Assembly: GCA_036960175.1 (NCBI GenBank)
Contig: JBALWH010000009.1
Span: 56,029-120,028, forward strand
Direction: 5' to 3'
Source of the DNA: Motiliproteus sp036960175
GTDB lineage: Bacteria > Pseudomonadota > Gammaproteobacteria > Pseudomonadales > Balneatricaceae
DNA: 64,000 bases
The notes under the pieces were generated by a model, which saw only the letters and a list, made by a program, of their open reading frames with translations, was not told where the DNA came from and did no database searches. The translations under genes were made by a program, and so were the position numbers. Positions 61,414 to 64,000 of the stretch are shown here, piece by piece. Each line of letters starts with the position of its first letter. The stretch's first letter is position 1.

Positions 61414-62820
61414 ATGATAGAGATTCCAGACGGTAACCATTCATATAGTTTTCGCAATGAAGTCAGAGCCATTCTGAAACTCGGTTTACCCATTATCGCA
61501 ACGCAAATGTCCCTGGCCGCCATGGGTTTTATCGATACCTTGATGGCCGCTCGATATGCGGACAACGATCTCGCTGCCATAGCCATCGGGACCAGCCTGT
61601 GGATGCCCCTTCTGCTGGCTATGAGCGGCATTCTGATGGCCACAACCCCAATCGTCGCCCAGGCCTTTGGCGCCCGCCAATATCAGCGGATTCGCAGTTC
61701 TATACAGCAAGCACTGTGGCTAGCATCAATACTAGGCGTCATCGCTGCCATCCTACTCTGGCAGGCGCCTCCGATTTTTCAAGCGATGTCGGTTGACGCA
61801 CCTGTCGCAAACATCAGTGCGGCCTACCTACAGGCGATCTCCTGGGGCCTTCCCGCTGCAGCCATTTATCAAGTACTTCGCAGCAGCAATGAAGCGCTCC
61901 ACCAAGCCAAGCCCATTATGTACATCAGCCTAGTGGCCTTGATCTGTAATATTCCTCTCAATTACCTGCTAATTCATGGCAAAGCCGGATTACCAGAAAT
62001 GGGAGGAGAAGGCTGTGGATGGGCGACTGCCATAGTGATGTGGATTCAAGTCGTTATGCTGTGGCTATATAGCTGCAGAAGCCAAACCTTTAGCCGTTTT
62101 AAATTTTGGATGGACTGGCAAACACCCAAGAAAGCCCATCAAGCCGAAATACTATGGCTCGGCGTTCCCATCGGCATATCCCTTTTTATCGAAGCCAGCA
62201 TGTTTGCCTTTATTGCGTTATTTCTTGCGCCTCTAGGCACTAAAACAGTCGCCGCCCATCAGATCACCATATCCTTCACCACACTGGTATTTATGATTCC
62301 CCTCAGCCTATCCATGGCGATGACCATCAGAACCAGTTATGCCATCGGCATGGGAAAACCACTGTATGCACGTTTTATCTGCAAATCAGGGATAAAACTG
62401 GCAGTCCTAATAGCGTCAGTCACAGCCAGCGCAATGTTTTTATTCTCAGAACAAATAGCGACGATGTACACCAATAGCATCGAGATTACGAGCATTGCTA
62501 CGGAATTACTGTTTTTGGCGTGTATTTTTCAATTCTCGGATGCTATTCAGGTTAATTCAGCCGGAGCACTACGCGGCTATAAAGACACTCGCATCCCCCT
62601 GCTAGCAGTCTTCATCGCTTATTGGATAATTGGACTTCCTTTAGGATACAGCCTAAGCCTAACGGGATTCTGGGGCCCATCATGGGGCGCAAAGGGGTTC
62701 TGGACCGGCCTGATTGTAGGCCTCAGCATCGCCGCTACATTACTGGCTTGGCGCATCAACAAGGTGAGTTTGAGCGCCATAAATTCAGCTAATATCACTA
62801 ATGATAAGACTGACCGGTAG
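61414..62820 (+). CDS. MATE family multidrug efflux transporter
   Basis: The 468-residue protein has about 12 membrane helices and the MATE pattern: EVRAILKLGLPIIATQMSLAAM in the first helix and LRSSNEALHQAKP after helix six. The second half repeats with VPIGISLFIEASMFAFIALF and ALRGYKDTRIPL. This is the NorM-like branch, usually driven by sodium or proton gradients. Substrate is not predictable. It lies 54 bases before a DUF3080 gene on the same strand. Confidence 0.93.
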   Translation: MIEIPDGNHSYSFRNEVRAILKLGLPIIATQMSLAAMGFIDTLMAARYADNDLAAIAIGTSLWMPLLLAMSGILMATTPIVAQAFGARQYQRIRSSIQQALWLASILGVIAAILLWQAPPIFQAMSVDAPVANISAAYLQAISWGLPAAAIYQVLRSSNEALHQAKPIMYISLVALICNIPLNYLLIHGKAGLPEMGGEGCGWATAIVMWIQVVMLWLYSCRSQTFSRFKFWMDWQTPKKAHQAEILWLGVPIGISLFIEASMFAFIALFLAPLGTKTVAAHQITISFTTLVFMIPLSLSMAMTIRTSYAIGMGKPLYARFICKSGIKLAVLIASVTASAMFLFSEQIATMYTNSIEITSIATELLFLACIFQFSDAIQVNSAGALRGYKDTRIPLLAVFIAYWIIGLPLGYSLSLTGFWGPSWGAKGFWTGLIVGLSIAATLLAWRINKVSLSAINSANITNDKTDR

Positions 62821-62874
62821 TCTCGGCTCATCGACTGCCAAACTATAATCCATTAACTAAGGGGGCCGGCTTTC

Positions 62875-63954
62875 ATGAGACATTTAGCTCGTCTGATGGC
62901 CCCTATGATTTTGCTGATTGTCAGCGGTTGCGAAGACAATTCGGCTGATGCCGTCCTTAGCGATTATGTTGCACGCGTCAGCAACACTCTGGAACAGGAC
63001 ACCGATAACGATGATCCTTACCAGAACCTTGTGGCCTTTCCCCCACGCAGAGAACGACACATAGCCATCACCGAGCTGCGGGCTGGGCTAATGGAAGCGC
63101 TGAGCCTCTCCAGCTGCGAGCTGTTACCATTAATCGCAGAACGAAACAGCTCACTGGGTAAAGTGATGAAACCCTCAACACTGCTACGCTATGAACTGCG
63201 CTTTTTCGAACGACTGGAGTCCTGCTATCGTCGTTACCAAAACAGCACTTCTGAGAACCCTGGTTTTTTGCATCTACTAACAGAAACTTACCAGCTTAAA
63301 TCAGCCAATCTGGAAAACTCCCTGTGGAACGGTATCTTTACCAGCGAGGCAATTGAAGGCAATTTCTCCCTATCCAAAGGTCCGATTCCCCTGGCCGGGA
63401 ACCCGGGTTTCGGCGCCAGCCTTAGAGCATTGAAATTTTTTAACAACCTCGTTGATTCAACGATTCAGTACCGCAACGGAGACCCCTTTCTGCTGCCAAA
63501 TACTCTGCCAAAGATAGAGCGCCATTACTTCGCCCTGCACCGTTCTGAATACGGCAGTCAGCTAATCAAGTCCCTAGCCCTACTAACCTATCATCTCGAA
63601 AAAACCGCTAGCGCGCTAAATAAAGCGCAGTTACGAAGACCGCTATGCTTCAGCGGCAAACCAACAGAAAAAGCGAAAATTTTAAATAACATCTTGATTA
63701 AATACTATGCGGGAAAGGTCCAGCCCTATATGAGCAGAGTTCAGCGTAATGGCCAGGCTTGGCTCAAGCAAACCAATCTGCTGGTCAACAACGAACGCTT
63801 GCCGGTACCCGCTGCGATGCAAAAATACCACGCAGCGGTTTTGGACATGAAGAATCCCGACGCGCCCTGGAGCCGCTATCAGCAGGCGATAAAAACGCAT
63901 ACTCACGCTTGGCAGACGATCTTGCAGCAATGTGGACTTATGCCCGAAAACTAA
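62875..63954 (+). CDS. DUF3080 family lipoprotein
   Basis: The 359-residue protein begins with a lipoprotein signal peptide whose lipobox is IVSGC (Cys 19). The mature part starts ENNS-like and polar. The segment YVARVSNTLEQD near the front and FPPRRERHIAITELRAGLMEALSLSSC are what I recall of DUF3080. The function is unknown. It is downstream of the MATE gene, probably in the same transcript. The remaining 46 bases to the window end hold no gene start I can confirm. Confidence 0.85.
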   Translation: MRHLARLMAPMILLIVSGCEDNSADAVLSDYVARVSNTLEQDTDNDDPYQNLVAFPPRRERHIAITELRAGLMEALSLSSCELLPLIAERNSSLGKVMKPSTLLRYELRFFERLESCYRRYQNSTSENPGFLHLLTETYQLKSANLENSLWNGIFTSEAIEGNFSLSKGPIPLAGNPGFGASLRALKFFNNLVDSTIQYRNGDPFLLPNTLPKIERHYFALHRSEYGSQLIKSLALLTYHLEKTASALNKAQLRRPLCFSGKPTEKAKILNNILIKYYAGKVQPYMSRVQRNGQAWLKQTNLLVNNERLPVPAAMQKYHAAVLDMKNPDAPWSRYQQAIKTHTHAWQTILQQCGLMPEN

Positions 63955-64000
63955 AGAGATTGGATTCAGCCCTTAGCGAGAGCCTGGTGTTGCTGTTTAG

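Noticed and set aside
1..64000. Mobile elements, prophage, CRISPR arrays or a biosynthetic gene cluster
   Set aside because: No transposase, integrase, phage structural gene, repeat-spacer array or polyketide/peptide synthase was seen, and gene order is that of stable core genome.

Overview
The window is a chromosomal segment from a gammaproteobacterium, probably a marine relative of the Pseudomonas/Oceanospirillales/Cellvibrionales group. This rests on gene order remembered from that group, not on a search. The run leuC-leuD-leuB-asd-fimV-truA-trpF-accD-folC-SPOR-cvpA-purF-metZ and the run lexA-sulA-small protein-DUF6586-topA-DUF1653 both match Pseudomonas. Here trpB and trpA still sit between trpF and accD. 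No insertion sequence, prophage, CRISPR array, rRNA or tRNA was recognised. Almost everything looks like stable core genome.

Layout. 1-2.0 kb: the tail of a BatD-like protein, a nucleotide-sugar-epimerase-like protein and riboflavin synthase. 2.1-5.6 kb: a signalling patch with a GAF-GGDEF diguanylate cyclase, a hemerythrin-PilZ pair, an ECF sigma/zinc anti-sigma pair and a candidate small RNA. 5.6-9.5 kb: a three-gene set (DUF547, AhpD-like, HAD dehalogenase) and a chemoreceptor. 10-28 kb: a long leftward block for methionine, purine, folate, fatty-acid, tryptophan, tRNA pseudouridine, polar assembly (FimV), aspartate-family and leucine functions, with a divergent LysR gene at 28.3 kb. 29.2-32.2 kb: a class III polyhydroxyalkanoate (PHA) synthase pair (phaE-phaC) facing phaR and a small DUF6489-like gene. 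32.3-36.9 kb: an MFS transporter, aroC, prmB, an Smr protein and folE. 37.1-42.9 kb: a DUF4892 protein, a PglL/Wzy-type ligase, sixA, gpsA and an RhlB-type helicase. 43-46.3 kb: an SOS region with dinG divergent from lexA-sulA. 46.4-54.1 kb: topA and its small neighbours, a universal stress protein and Uup. 54.2-64 kb: Slt, MOSC, CheV, TatD, a DUF836 protein, a stand-alone class I PHA synthase, a MATE exporter and a DUF3080 lipoprotein.

How the genes work together. The organism makes PHA storage polymer and carries two different synthase classes about 28 kb apart. PhaR is the likely link between polymer and gene control. The SOS genes share one short control region with tandem LexA boxes. The most interesting regulatory reading is at 3.3-4.4 kb. 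There a hemerythrin and a c-di-GMP-binding PilZ protein are translationally coupled, behind a palindrome of FNR/DNR type placed correctly over a TATAGT -10 element, and next to a diguanylate cyclase. This suggests an oxygen- or nitric-oxide-linked c-di-GMP circuit. At 5.46-5.58 kb a nested hairpin with a U-tract looks like a small RNA and also holds a 19-codon reading frame with a Shine-Dalgarno sequence.

Limits: functions are assigned by reading motifs and from memory of protein families. No alignment, structure prediction or promoter scoring was run.
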